From Micromonospora antibiotica (lineage in GTDB: Bacteria; Actinomycetota; Actinomycetes; Mycobacteriales; Micromonosporaceae), in contig NZ_JAGFWR010000019.1 of the NCBI RefSeq assembly GCF_017599305.1, forward strand, positions 1-64,000: DNA of 64,000 nucleotides. The letters are read 5' to 3'. Positions within the stretch are counted from its first letter, which is position 1. Each line of letters starts with the position of its first letter. The notes under the pieces were generated by a model, which was given only the letters and a program-made list of their open reading frames with translations, had not been told where the DNA came from and did not search any database. Both the position numbers and the translations under genes were made by a program. Of this stretch, positions 50,022-58,146 are shown piece by piece.

Positions 50022-50687
50022 GTGCACGTCGTGATCATGGGCTGTGGGCGGGTCGGCTCGACGCTGGCCCAGAGCCTGGAGTCCCGGGGGCACTCGGTGG
50101 CGGTGATCGACCACGACGCCGACGCGTTCCGCCGCCTCGGCCCCGACTTCGCCGGGATCACCGTCACCGGTGCCGGCTTCGACGGCGAGGTGCTGCGCCA
50201 GGCCGGCATCGAGCGGGCGGACGCCTTCGCCGCCGTCTCCAGCGGCGACAACTCCAACATCATCTCGGCCCGGCTGGCCCGCGAGACGTTCGGCGTCTCC
50301 CGGGTCGCGGCCCGGATCTACGACCAGCGCCGGGCCCAGGTCTACGAGCGGCTCGGCATCCCCACCGTCGCCACCGTCCGCTGGACGGCCGACCGGATGC
50401 TGCGCCACCTGGTCCCCGAGGGCAACGTGGAGATCTTCCGGGACCCGACCAGCACCGTGTCGATCATCGAGGTGCCGGTGCACAAGGACTGGATCGGTCG
50501 ACCGCTGAGCCAACTGGAGCAGACGGCGGGGACCAGGGTGGCGTACCTGACCCGGTTCGGCATCGGCATGCTGCCCACCGCCTCCAGCGTCGTACAGGAG
50601 GGTGACCAGCTCTACGTGCTGGTCACCGACGACATCGCCGCCTCGGTCACCGCGGTGGCCGCGACGCCGCCCGAAGGAGGGCACTGA
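50022..50687 (+). CDS. TrkA-family K+ uptake protein (CeoB-like)
   Basis: A 221-aa RCK protein: a Rossmann NAD(H)-binding domain (VIMGCGRVGSTLAQSLESRGHSVAVIDHD) followed by a TrkA_C/RCK_C domain (about 140-217: VEIFRDPTSTVSIIEVPVHKDWIGRPLSQL...). Such proteins gate potassium transporters or channels by binding nucleotides. GGGAGGG precedes the GTG. The next gene encodes a second TrkA and starts 3 bp on. Orthologous by order to Rv2691. No TrkH/TrkG is in the window; the divergent KimA-like permease is the nearest K+ transporter. Confidence 0.9.
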   Translation: MHVVIMGCGRVGSTLAQSLESRGHSVAVIDHDADAFRRLGPDFAGITVTGAGFDGEVLRQAGIERADAFAAVSSGDNSNIISARLARETFGVSRVAARIYDQRRAQVYERLGIPTVATVRWTADRMLRHLVPEGNVEIFRDPTSTVSIIEVPVHKDWIGRPLSQLEQTAGTRVAYLTRFGIGMLPTASSVVQEGDQLYVLVTDDIAASVTAVAATPPEGGH

Positions 50688-50690
50688 GCC

Positions 50691-51380
50691 ATGCGGATCG
50701 CCATCGCGGGCGCCGGCAACGTGGGCCGGTCGATCGCCCAGGAGCTGATCGACAACGGCCACCAGGTGATGCTGATCGAACGGCAGCCGCGGATGCTGCG
50801 CCCGGACCGGGTGCCCACCGCCGACTGGGTGCTGGCTGACGCCTGCGAGCTGGCCAGCCTGGAGGAGGCGAACGTCGCGGGCTGCGACGTGGTGGTCGCC
50901 GCCACCGGTGACGACAAGGTCAACCTGGTGGTGTCCCTGCTGGCCAAGACCGAGTTCGCGGTGCCCCGGGTGGTGGCCCGGGTCAACCGGGCCGAGAACG
51001 AGTGGTTGTTCACCGAGCAGTGGGGCGTCGACGTGGCGGTCAGCAAGCCCCGGGTGATGGCCGCGCTGGTCGAGGAGGCGGTCACCGTCGGCGACCTGGT
51101 CCGGTTGATGACGTTCCGGCAGGGCGAGGCGAACCTGGTGGAGATCACCCTGCCGCCGACCGCGCCCTACGTCGGCCAGCCGATCCACGCCGTGCCGCTC
51201 CCCCGGGACGCCGCGCTGGTGGCGATCCTGCGCGGTAAGCGGGTGCTGGTGCCCAGCCCCGACGACCCGATCGAGGCCGGCGACGAGCTGATCTTCGTGT
51301 GCACCGCCCAGGTGGAGGACGACGTGCGCGGGGTGATCCTCGGCCCGGACAGCGTGGAACGGACCCGGGGCGCGACCTGA
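50691..51380 (+). CDS. TrkA-family K+ uptake protein (CeoC-like)
   Basis: A 229-aa protein with the NAD-binding motif IAIAGAGNVGRSIAQELIDNGHQVMLIER and a C-terminal RCK_C domain (EANLVEITLPPTAPYVGQPIHAV...IEAGDELIFVC). It is distinct from the preceding TrkA and is probably its hetero-partner, as with mycobacterial CeoB/CeoC. The ATG lies 3 bp after the preceding stop, so the genes form one operon. A hairpin follows at 51382-51407. Confidence 0.9.
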   Translation: MRIAIAGAGNVGRSIAQELIDNGHQVMLIERQPRMLRPDRVPTADWVLADACELASLEEANVAGCDVVVAATGDDKVNLVVSLLAKTEFAVPRVVARVNRAENEWLFTEQWGVDVAVSKPRVMAALVEEAVTVGDLVRLMTFRQGEANLVEITLPPTAPYVGQPIHAVPLPRDAALVAILRGKRVLVPSPDDPIEAGDELIFVCTAQVEDDVRGVILGPDSVERTRGAT

Positions 51381-51381
51381 G

Positions 51382-51407
51382 CGCTGCCGGTCAGCTGCCC
51401 GGCAGCG
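51382..51407. terminator. Short dyad between convergent trkA and DUF3159 genes
   Basis: GCTGCCGG (51383-51390) faces CCGGCAGC (51399-51406) with one more C-G pair outside, an 8-nt loop, overlapping the DUF3159 stop codon. Confidence 0.55.
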
Positions 51408-52074
51408 GCGTCGGGGCGTTCTCCCGGGTCACCCGGCGCACCGTCCAGACCGTGATCAGCAGCAGCAGCGCGTACGGCGGGTAGCCCAGGGCGAGCCGGG
51501 CCACCCCCAGCGCGGTGTCCTGGTGGGCCAGGTAGAGCCCGGCCTGCACCCCGACCTTGGCCAGCCACACCACTCCCCAGAGCACGGTGAGCTGGGTGAA
51601 GGTGCGCACCAGCCGGGGGTCGTCGCGCCACTCGGAGCGCCCCTTGGCGACCAGCACCGACCAGATCCACCCCACCAGGGGTTGCCGGATCACCGCGGAG
51701 AGCAGCAGGGCGATGCCGTAGCCGATGCCGTAGAGGATGCCCGGGAGGTAGAAGTCCCGTTCGTCCCCGGTACGCCAGGCGATGGCCGCCCCGATGCCCA
51801 CGCCGAAGAGCCCGTTGACGGCGTGCCGGACCGGACGGCGTTGGACCAGCCGGACCACCGCGATCAGCAGCGCCACCCCGACCGAGGCGATCACCGCCGG
51901 CCGCAGCTCCCCGACCACGTTGGCCAGCACGAAGACCACCACCGGGATGCTGGACTCGACCAGCCCGCGCCAGCCGCCCAACTGGTCGGCCATCTGCTCG
52001 GCGAGGCTGGGCAGCCGTTCGTCGTCCGCCGGGGTGGTCTGCGGCTCGGTGGCCGGGGGCTGTCCTGTCGTCAC
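51391..52074 (-). CDS. DUF3159 integral membrane protein
   Basis: A 227-aa protein of the DUF3159 family. After an acidic hydrophilic N-terminus (~30 residues) there are about six membrane helices, including VESSIPVVVFVLANVV, PAVIASVGVALLIAVVRLV, GILYGIGYGIALLLSAVI and LGYPPYALLLLITVW. The GTG at 52074 overlaps the OB-fold gene's stop (GTGA). Orthologous by order to Rv2693c. Function unknown; its fixed place beside K+ and dUTPase genes is conserved in Actinobacteria. Confidence 0.85.
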   Translation of the reverse strand: MTTGQPPATEPQTTPADDERLPSLAEQMADQLGGWRGLVESSIPVVVFVLANVVGELRPAVIASVGVALLIAVVRLVQRRPVRHAVNGLFGVGIGAAIAWRTGDERDFYLPGILYGIGYGIALLLSAVIRQPLVGWIWSVLVAKGRSEWRDDPRLVRTFTQLTVLWGVVWLAKVGVQAGLYLAHQDTALGVARLALGYPPYALLLLITVWTVRRVTRENAPTPLPGS

Positions 52075-52451
52075 TTCGGCGACTCCAGCTCGTAGTACGG
52101 GTTGTAGATGACCTTGCGGTCGTCCCGGACGGCCACCCGGCCCCGGGCGGTGAGGTGCCGGCCCGGCTCGATGCCGGCGATGTGCCGTCGACCCAGCCAG
52201 ACCAGGGTGACCACGTCACTGCCGTCGTAGAGGTCCGCCTCCAGGGTGGGCAGGTTGGTGCGCGGCGTGTAGACCACCGTGCGGAGCCGCCCGGCGACCG
52301 AGACCACCTGCCCCCGCATGCACTGCCGGGCCAGCACGCCACCGGATTCGGCGCTCTCCCGGCGCAGCTCCTGCGCCTCGATCTCGGCCTCGCTGGCGGT
52401 GAACCGGCGCAGGATGTCCCGCAGTGACTTCCTGCTCTCGTCGGTCGACAT
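52071..52451 (-). CDS. OB-fold nucleic acid-binding domain protein
   Basis: A 126-aa protein. An N-terminal helical segment (SLRDILRRFTASEAEIEAQELRRE) precedes a single OB fold (RGQVVSVAGRLRTVVYTPRTNLPTLEADLYDGSDVVTLVWLGRR...GRHLTARGRVAVRDDRKVIYNP). The domain resembles the anticodon-binding/RecG-type OB folds. The product might bind RNA or single-stranded DNA. ATG at 52451 has GGAGGTC upstream; the longer open frame is rejected as low-quality. It is co-translated with DUF3159. Orthologous by order to Rv2694c. Confidence 0.82.
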   Translation of the reverse strand: MSTDESRKSLRDILRRFTASEAEIEAQELRRESAESGGVLARQCMRGQVVSVAGRLRTVVYTPRTNLPTLEADLYDGSDVVTLVWLGRRHIAGIEPGRHLTARGRVAVRDDRKVIYNPYYELESPK

Positions 52452-52717
52452 GACCTCCGCGTCACCCTCTCCAGGTGGACCGGTCGGCACCGGCGCTGCT
52501 CCGACCCCGGGCGGGACCGTGCCGCCAGCGTACGCCGATCGGGCCCCGACGGCGTCGGTGCGGTGTGCCGGTCCCGGCCCGAAGCCCGGGCCCACCCGAC
52601 CGAGTCCCACCCGACCGACGACCACCCGGTCGACGATGGCCCGGTCCGAAGCCGGACAGCGGTCCGGGCCGGGTGCGGCCACCCTCGGGTGACGGCCTCC
52701 GGCCCGGACGGGGTCGC

Positions 52718-53353
52718 TCAGCTCTCGCTCGGGGCCTCGGCGGCCTGGTCGGCCATCTCCCGGGGCAACCGCAGCGGCAGCGGCTCACGGACCGGCTTCG
52801 CCTCCTGCCCCCGGTCGACCACCAGGCCGTCCAGGCAGGTGGCGAGCGGGCCGGCCGCGGCCGGGTCGGTGGCGACCGCGCCCTGGTAGACACCCCGGAC
52901 CATCCAGCGCGGCCCGTCGATGCCGACGAAACGCAGGTCGGTCGGCCCGTCCGGGGTACGCACCCGGGCGTGCAACTCGACGCCGTACTCGCCCCGGGTC
53001 TCCTGGACGGTGGCGCCGTCACCGACCAGCGACTGCCGGATCTCCTCGCGCACCTCGTCCCAGATGCCCTCGGAGCGGGGCGCGGCGAAGACACCGAGCT
53101 GGAGGGCGTTGTCGCCGTTCACCAGCACGACCTGCTGGACGACGCCCTGCGGGTCGGCCTGCACCCGCACCTCGACCCCGGGCACCGCCGGGATGTGCAG
53201 GCTGCCCAGATCGAGCCGCTGCACGTCGTCCGGTGCCTCGGCGAGGTCGTACGGGCCACGGGCCGGGCCCGCCGCCTCGTACGAGTCGAGGACGTCGGCC
53301 CGCTGGTCACGGGCGTGCCGCCCACCGTCGGCCCGCTTTCGGGAGAAGATCAC
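52718..53353 (-). CDS. DUF3710 family protein
   Basis: A 211-aa cytoplasmic protein of the DUF3710 family, with a charged N-terminal region (IFSRKRADGGRHARDQ) and conserved parts DLGSLHIPAVPGVEVRVQA, GVFAAPRSEGIWDEVREEIRQSL, and DLRFVGIDGPRWMVRGVYQG. GTG at 53353 is chosen because GGAGGG lies about 8 nt upstream and the start matches family members (MIFSRK/MF-RK). Encoded directly downstream of dut (25 bp), probably co-transcribed. Function unknown. The 266-bp gap before it holds GC-rich repeats only. Confidence 0.85.
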   Translation of the reverse strand: MIFSRKRADGGRHARDQRADVLDSYEAAGPARGPYDLAEAPDDVQRLDLGSLHIPAVPGVEVRVQADPQGVVQQVVLVNGDNALQLGVFAAPRSEGIWDEVREEIRQSLVGDGATVQETRGEYGVELHARVRTPDGPTDLRFVGIDGPRWMVRGVYQGAVATDPAAAGPLATCLDGLVVDRGQEAKPVREPLPLRLPREMADQAAEAPSES

Positions 53354-53378
53354 TGCGCCCACCCTCCGCTGTTCGCAC

Positions 53379-53909
53379 TCACCCTGCCACCTCTTCCGTC
53401 CGTTCGCCCGCCCGGTCGGGGCCCTCGGGCCCGGCCGGGCCACCGGGCGGGGGCACGAGCCCGGCATGGCCGCCGGTCGACCCGTGCCCGCCGGTCCCCC
53501 GTCGGGACCCGGGCAGCACCGCCACCGGCTGGAAATCGGCCCGCTCCACCCGCTGGACAACGAGTTGCGCGATGCGATCGCCACGGGAGATCTTCGCCGG
53601 TGCGCCCCGATCGTGGTTGATCAGGTTGACCAGGATCTCACCCCGGTAGCCGGCGTCGACCGTACCGGGCGCGTTGAGCACCGTCACGCCGAGCCTGGCG
53701 GCCAGCCCGGAGCGCGGGTGGACCAGACCGACGTAGCCCTCCGGCAGGGCCAGCGCCACGCCGGTGGGGACCAGGGCCCGGCCACCCGGGGGCAGCTCGA
53801 CGTCCGCGGCGGCCACCAGGTCGGCGCCGGCGTCACCGGGATGGGCGTACGCGGGCAGCGGCAGCTCCGGATCGAGCTGCCGTACGGGCACGGGTACGAC
53901 GTGGGTCAC
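53379..53909 (-). CDS. dut: dUTP diphosphatase
   Basis: A 176-aa trimeric dUTPase that keeps uracil out of DNA and supplies dUMP for thymidylate synthesis. All five motifs are visible: AHPGDAGADLVA (motif 1), HPRSGLAARLGV (2), NAPGTVDAGYRGEI (3), RGDRIAQLVVQ (4) and a Gly-rich GSRRGTGGHGSTG tail (5), which contacts the nucleotide. It has about 25 more residues than E. coli Dut, a low-complexity end (Gly/Pro). The GTG at 53909 is preceded by GGAAGAGG. It lies between DUF3710 and DUF3093, as in Rv2697c. Confidence 0.95.
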   Translation of the reverse strand: MTHVVPVPVRQLDPELPLPAYAHPGDAGADLVAAADVELPPGGRALVPTGVALALPEGYVGLVHPRSGLAARLGVTVLNAPGTVDAGYRGEILVNLINHDRGAPAKISRGDRIAQLVVQRVERADFQPVAVLPGSRRGTGGHGSTGGHAGLVPPPGGPAGPEGPDRAGERTEEVAG

Positions 53910-53981
53910 GTTCTGCCTCTTCCGTCGGCGTTCACGGGGTGCCCCTGCCATCCTGCCGGGTCGACCGGCCGTCGTGTTCCG

Positions 53982-53987
53982 TACCCT
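53982..53987 (+). promoter_or_regulatory. -10 element of the DUF3093 gene
   Basis: TACCCT, 6 nt before the GTG at 53994. No Shine-Dalgarno. The divergent dut gene starts only 84 bp away, so two start regions face each other here. Confidence 0.45.
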
Positions 53988-53993
53988 TCGAGT

Positions 53994-54494
53994 GTGAGCC
54001 TGTCGCCTTCCCCGTCGTCGTCGACGCCGCGCGCCGCGGCCGCCCCGACGTACTCCGAGCGGCTCGGCCTGCCGTGGTGGTGCTGGCTGGCCGGGCTCGC
54101 CCTGGCCGGGTTCGCCGCCGCCGAGCTGTGGATGGGTGCCGGTGGGGTGCGGTCCTGGCTGCCGTTCGTGCTGCTGCTGCCGGCAGTCCTGGCCGGGCTG
54201 TGGTGGCTGGGCCGGGTCCGGGTCGCGGTCGACGGCGGTGAGCTGTGGGTCGACGACGCCCACCTGCCCGTGCGGTACGTCGCCGACGCCGTCGCGCTCG
54301 ACGCCGAGGGCCGGCGCGAGGTACTCGGGGTGGGTGCGGACCCGCTGGCCTTCGTGGTGCAGCGACCGTGGATCGGCGGCGCGGTGCAGGTGGTGCTCGA
54401 CGATCCGGCCGACCCGACCCCGTTCTGGGTGGTGAGTTCCCGCCGGCCGACCGAGCTGGCCGCCGCCCTGCTGGCCGCCCGCGACGCGGCCTGA
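53994..54494 (+). CDS. DUF3093 integral membrane protein
   Basis: A 166-aa protein. After a Ser/Pro/Ala-rich N-terminus, TYSERLGLPWWCWLAGLALAGFAAAELWMG and SWLPFVLLLPAVLAGLWWLG form two membrane helices. The remainder (VRVAVDGGELWVDDAHLPVRYV...PFWVVSSRRPTELAAAL) is a soluble beta-rich domain that matches DUF3093. Orthologous by order to Rv2698. Function unknown. TACCCT lies 6 nt before the GTG at 53994. Confidence 0.87.
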   Translation: MSLSPSPSSSTPRAAAAPTYSERLGLPWWCWLAGLALAGFAAAELWMGAGGVRSWLPFVLLLPAVLAGLWWLGRVRVAVDGGELWVDDAHLPVRYVADAVALDAEGRREVLGVGADPLAFVVQRPWIGGAVQVVLDDPADPTPFWVVSSRRPTELAAALLAARDAA

Positions 54495-54593
54495 ACGCCG
54501 CCGGCCCCGCCACTGCGCCGCTCCCGGCAGACCTTCCCGCCCGTGGTCAGGGTCGACCGCTCCTTCGCGGGTGCAGCGGGCGGGTCAAGGCGG

Positions 54594-54650
54594 GGTGGGT
54601 CAGGGCAGCAGGGTGGGTCAGGGCAGCAGGGCGGGTCAGGGCAGCAGGGC
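54594..54650. repeat. Three tandem copies of an 18-bp unit
   Basis: GGTCAGGGCAGCAGGGTG repeats with an 18-bp period from 54598, 54616 and 54634; the last copies change to GCGGG. It lies in the 164-bp gap between DUF3093 and the EcsC-like gene, which shows no other feature. Confidence 0.7.
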
Positions 54651-54658
54651 GGGGTGGG

Positions 54659-55528
54659 TCAAGGCAGGGCGGGGCGCCCGCCGGGGGGCAGCTCCCGGCG
54701 CTGCTTGCGCAGGTCCCGCCGGAGCTGGTCGGCCAGGGAGCGGGTGGCCCGACGGTTGAGGTAGCTGGCGACGGCGGCCCCGGTGAGGAACGGGCCCAGC
54801 GTGGTCAGGTTGCGGCCGAAACGCTTGAGCAGGGTGTCCCGTAGTTCCTTGCGGGCGGCGGTACCGAGCACGGCACCCACCCCGGCGCCCGGCACCATCG
54901 GGTTGATTCCCCGCTGGCTGGCCCAGGACTGGAGCAGGGCGACGGTCCTGGGGGTCGTGCCGGTGGGCAGCGGCGCCCCGTAGATCTCGTGCAGCTCGCC
55001 GATCAGCTTCAGCTCGATCGACACCACGGCCACCGTCTCGGCGGCGAGCAGCACCGGCGCGGAGAGCAGGGTCGGCGCGACGGCCCACTCCACCGCGGCG
55101 ACGCCGCCGCCGGCCGCACCCACCCCGGCGGTGGCCCGGGCGGCGTTGCGGACGAGCCGGTCGGCGAGCGCCTCGTCGTCCAGACCGGGGAAGTGCAGCC
55201 GCAGGGTGGCCAGGTCCCGGACCGGGACGTGCGGCGCGACGTCGGCGACCGTGTCGGCCATCCAACGTAGCGCCGACCGCGGCTTGAACAGGTCGCCCAG
55301 CCCTCGACCACGGGCCTGCCCGACCAGTCGGGTGAGCAGTTGCCGGCGGCGGGCGGGCGCGATGTCGTCGGCGGTCAGCGCCGCCACCGTCGCGCCCAAC
55401 TCGTCGCCGGGCCGGGCAGCCGGGTCAGCCCCGGCGGTCCGGTCCTCGGGTACGGCGACGGGCGGCCCGGCGTCGGACAGCGACCCGTCCGGGTCGGACT
55501 CGCCATGCCGCTCGCCGTGCTCGTTCAT
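54659..55528 (-). CDS. Conserved actinobacterial protein, weakly EcsC-like
   Basis: A 289-aa protein. An acidic disordered N-terminus (~60 residues) precedes a helical domain with long hydrophobic segments (ATAGVGAAGGGVAAVEWAVAPTLL, VLLAAETVAVVSIELKLIGELHEIYG) and a basic end (RRATRSLADQLRRDLRKQRREL). The arrangement resembles EcsC-type proteins, but I am not sure of the family. ATG at 55528 has GAGGG upstream. It is placed between DUF3093 and DUF4193, where the mycobacterial order has nothing I recall. Function unknown. Confidence 0.65.
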   Translation of the reverse strand: MNEHGERHGESDPDGSLSDAGPPVAVPEDRTAGADPAARPGDELGATVAALTADDIAPARRRQLLTRLVGQARGRGLGDLFKPRSALRWMADTVADVAPHVPVRDLATLRLHFPGLDDEALADRLVRNAARATAGVGAAGGGVAAVEWAVAPTLLSAPVLLAAETVAVVSIELKLIGELHEIYGAPLPTGTTPRTVALLQSWASQRGINPMVPGAGVGAVLGTAARKELRDTLLKRFGRNLTTLGPFLTGAAVASYLNRRATRSLADQLRRDLRKQRRELPPGGRPALP

Positions 55529-55659
55529 CTGCCTGCCCTCCCGAGGTCCCACCGGTTCCGGTGGACGCCGGTACGAGTCAAGCAGCAACCCGCCGTGTGC
55601 GCACGGCGGCTCGGGCAGCGGCGGCCCCGCGAGGAGGCCGCCGCCGGTGGGGTGGGTAC

Positions 55660-55956
55660 TCAGACGCACTCACGGCAGATCAGGTCGCCGTTGCGCTCGA
55701 CTGCCAACTGGCTGCGGTGATGCACCAGGAAGCAGCGCCCACATCGGAACTCGTCCTGCTGCATCGGGAGGACCTTCACGGTCAGCTCCTCGTCGGCCAG
55801 GTCGGCGCCGGGCAGCTCAAAGCTCTCGGCCACCTCGGCCTCGTCGACGTCCACGGCACCCGACTGTGAGTCGACCCGCCGGGCCTTGAGCTCTTCCAGG
55901 CTGTCCTCGCCGAGGTCGACCTCGTCGCGACGCGGGGCGTCGTAGTCGGTGGCCAT
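55660..55956 (-). CDS. DUF4193 zinc-ribbon-like protein
   Basis: A 98-aa acidic protein. A conserved N-terminus (MATDYDAPRRDEVDLGEDSLEELKARR) precedes an acidic middle and a C-terminal zinc-ribbon (FRCGRCFLVHHRSQLAVERNGDLICRECV) with two CxxC pairs. It matches DUF4193 (Rv2699c in order). GGAGAG precedes the ATG. The size and end suit a small transcription- or translation-associated factor, but no function is known to me. Confidence 0.87.
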   Translation of the reverse strand: MATDYDAPRRDEVDLGEDSLEELKARRVDSQSGAVDVDEAEVAESFELPGADLADEELTVKVLPMQQDEFRCGRCFLVHHRSQLAVERNGDLICRECV

Positions 55957-56377
55957 CGGTTTCACTCTCCCATATCGATGTTGTCGCTTCCGGTTGTAAC
56001 GCCGGGCGACGCTGTTTCGGTTCCCACTGGCCGGCCACCAATGTGTGTCGGTCGCCCCACCCGACGGCCTCTGGATCGAGGTCTCCGGGGCAAGCACCGA
56101 CGAGCGCGGTACCTTACCCCCTCCCAGGCGAGGCATGTATACCGCCCTCGCGGCAGAGATGTACGCCCCAGGGACCCAAGATGTTCCCAATGTGACTCAG
56201 GCGACACGAAGATAGGGGTAGTAGTACCCCGTTCCCGGTTGGCGCGCCGGCATGTCGGACTGTTTCCACGCGACTGCCGGACAACCGTTAACCTCAGCGG
56301 CGTACTCGACGGCCGACGACACCGCCCGCCGACGGCGTCCGCCGCCACCACCACCTCACTGTCCGGGGAGCGCCCAG
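55957..56377. other. 421-bp divergent intergenic region
   Basis: Separates DUF4193 (minus strand) from the LytR_C gene (plus strand). It is less GC-biased than most of the window. It contains the inverted repeat GGGGTA-GTAG-TACCCC (56215-56230) about 150 bp before the LytR_C gene, with GATAGG just ahead of it. No small gene can be supported; the short ORFs seen in it have no family features. Confidence 0.5.
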
Positions 56378-56908
56378 ATGAGTTTTGCGCGAGTGCGAGC
56401 ACTCGTTGTCGTCGGACTGCTGGCGGCCGTCGCCCTGGTCTTCGTCGTCGTCGCCGTGGTCCGCGACACCCAGGGCAGCGGGGCCAACGCCAGGGGATGC
56501 CCCGAGGGCTGGCCGTTGGCCGACCTGTCCCTGCGCACCTACCAGGATGTCAAGATCAACATCTTGAACGGCACCGGCGAGCCGGGCCTGGCCAGCAGCG
56601 TGGGCGACGACTTCCGGAACCGGAAGTTCCAGGTCAAGAAGGAGGGCAACGCCGCGCACTTCGACGGCGTCGCGCTGCTGCGCTTCGGCCCCAAGGGTGT
56701 CGGCTCCGCGCACCTGCTGCGCGCCTTCTTCCTCGACAACGCCGAACGCGACTACGACGCGAAGCGCCAGGACGACACGGTCGACGTGGTGCTGGGCGAC
56801 GGCTTCCAGCAGCTGGCCACCACCACCGAGGTCAACCAGTCCCTCGGCGACCTAGGTGCGCCGACCGCGCCGGAGGGCTCCTGCCCGATGCCGGTCGAGA
56901 ACAAGTAA
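56378..56908 (+). CDS. LytR_C domain membrane protein (Cei-like)
   Basis: A 176-aa protein with a short cytoplasmic start, one membrane helix (ALVVVGLLAAVALVFVVVAVV) and an external LytR C-terminal domain: DVKINILNGTGEPGLASSVGDDFRNRKFQV and VLGDGFQQL. There is no catalytic LytR-CpsA-Psr domain, so it is a stand-alone LytR_C protein. By order it corresponds to mycobacterial Rv2700 (Cei, a cell-envelope integrity protein, from memory). GGGGAG precedes the ATG. It is convergent with the inositol-phosphatase-family gene. Confidence 0.87.
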   Translation: MSFARVRALVVVGLLAAVALVFVVVAVVRDTQGSGANARGCPEGWPLADLSLRTYQDVKINILNGTGEPGLASSVGDDFRNRKFQVKKEGNAAHFDGVALLRFGPKGVGSAHLLRAFFLDNAERDYDAKRQDDTVDVVLGDGFQQLATTTEVNQSLGDLGAPTAPEGSCPMPVENK

Positions 56909-57020
56909 CCGACCACCGGTCAGCGCCAGGTGACCACCCGGTGGTCGGGGACGACCGGCCGACCGGTGGTCGGGAACCAGTAACCGACCACCGGTCGAGA
57001 ACAGGTAACCGACCCCGGTC
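56891..57020. repeat. Degenerate duplication of the LytR_C gene end
   Basis: CCGGTCGAGAACAAGTAACC, covering the last codons and the TAA, begins at 56891. A near-copy (CCGGTCGAGAACAGGTAACC) begins exactly 100 bp later at 56991. A GTAACCGACCACCGG fragment also occurs near 56980. The copies are interleaved with inverted repeats. Confidence 0.65.
56960..56997. terminator. Perfect 14-bp dyad between convergent genes
   Basis: CGACCGGTGGTCGG (56960-56973) and CCGACCACCGGTCG (56984-56997) around a 10-nt loop. It lies between the LytR_C gene and the convergent inositol-phosphatase-family gene and could terminate both. Confidence 0.6.
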
Positions 57021-57050
57021 GGGGACGACCGACCGCCGGGCCGGCGGGGG

Positions 57051-57872
57051 TCAGGGGCCGCCGGAGGCGTTCAGGGCGGCCAACCGGGTGTGCAGGGGCG
57101 CGAACAGCGCCGGCGGGGCCGCGAGGACGAGGTCGGGGCCGGCGGGCCGGCCGTTCAGCCCGGTCACCCGCAGCCCGGCCTCTGCGGCGACCAGTCCCCC
57201 GGCGGCCAGGTCCCAGGCGGCCAGCCCCTTCTCGAAGTAGGCGTCCACCCGCCCCTCGGCGGCCAGGCAGAGATCCAGTGCCGCCGCCCCCATCCGCCGG
57301 ATGTCCCGGACCTCCCCGATCAGTGCGGCGACCACCCCGGCCTGGTGCCGGCGGCGACCGGCGTCGTAGCCGAATCCGGTGGCGACCAGCGCCTGCCCCA
57401 GGTCGGTTTCGGTGGAGCAACGCAGCCGGGTGCCGTCCCGCCAGGCGCCGCCCCCCGCGGTGGCGGTCCACTCCTCGCCGGTCGACACGTTGCGGACCAC
57501 CCCGGCGACGACCTCGCCGTCCACCTCGGCGGCGAGCGACACCGCGCAGTACGGCAACCCGTAGAGGTAGTTCACCGTGCCGTCGATCGGGTCGACGATC
57601 CAGCGCACCCCACCCGCCCCGACCGCACCGGCCTGCCCGCCGCCGTACTCCTCGCCGAGCACCGCGTCGTCCGGCCGGGCCGCTCGCAGGGCGTCGCGGA
57701 CCTGCTGCTCCACCGCCCGGTCGGCGGCGGTGACCACGTCGGTGACGGTGCTCTTGGTGGCCGCGACCGAGACCCCCTCGACCCGCATCCGGGCGGCGGT
57801 CGTGGCGGCGTCCCGGGCCACCGGGATCGCGATCTCGAGCAGATCCTGCGGTGTCGGTGTCGAACCGGTCAT
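57051..57872 (-). CDS. Inositol monophosphatase family protein (SuhB/CysQ-like)
   Basis: A 273-aa Mg2+-dependent sugar phosphatase of the IMPase superfamily. The metal-binding set is GEEYGGG (Glu), WIVDPIDGTVNYLYGLP (DP-D-T-N) and AWDLAAGGLVAAEAG (C-terminal Asp). Specificity (inositol, histidinol or bis-phosphate) cannot be decided. By order it matches suhB/Rv2701c. GAGGGG precedes the ATG. No ppgK lies between it and sigA, unlike in mycobacteria as I recall. Confidence 0.9.
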   Translation of the reverse strand: MTGSTPTPQDLLEIAIPVARDAATTAARMRVEGVSVAATKSTVTDVVTAADRAVEQQVRDALRAARPDDAVLGEEYGGGQAGAVGAGGVRWIVDPIDGTVNYLYGLPYCAVSLAAEVDGEVVAGVVRNVSTGEEWTATAGGGAWRDGTRLRCSTETDLGQALVATGFGYDAGRRRHQAGVVAALIGEVRDIRRMGAAALDLCLAAEGRVDAYFEKGLAAWDLAAGGLVAAEAGLRVTGLNGRPAGPDLVLAAPPALFAPLHTRLAALNASGGP

Positions 57873-58146
57873 CGAAACTGCCCCTCTCGCGCCGCCCTGC
57901 GGCACCGGACGTACCAACCGGGCCCCCACGGCCGGGGACCCACCGGCCGCCGCGTCTGCCGTCCGGTGCGACACGCGCGCCCCACCGCGCATCGTCGATC
58001 TCCTCCGGACAGCATAGGCAGCCCGCGTCACGCCCGGACCCCGCCGGTGTGGCAGCAGGTCCGGGCCCCGATCGACGGGCCGTCCGACCCGGGCCGAGCG
58101 GGTGGCCACAAAGTCGACATCCGGGCCGAACCGGCGGTACAGACGG

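Noticed and set aside
55978..56377. Open frame spanning the divergent region before the LytR_C gene
   Set aside because: It changes to Arg/Pro-rich shadow sequence and has no ribosome-binding site; the LytR_C gene starts at 56378 in another frame.
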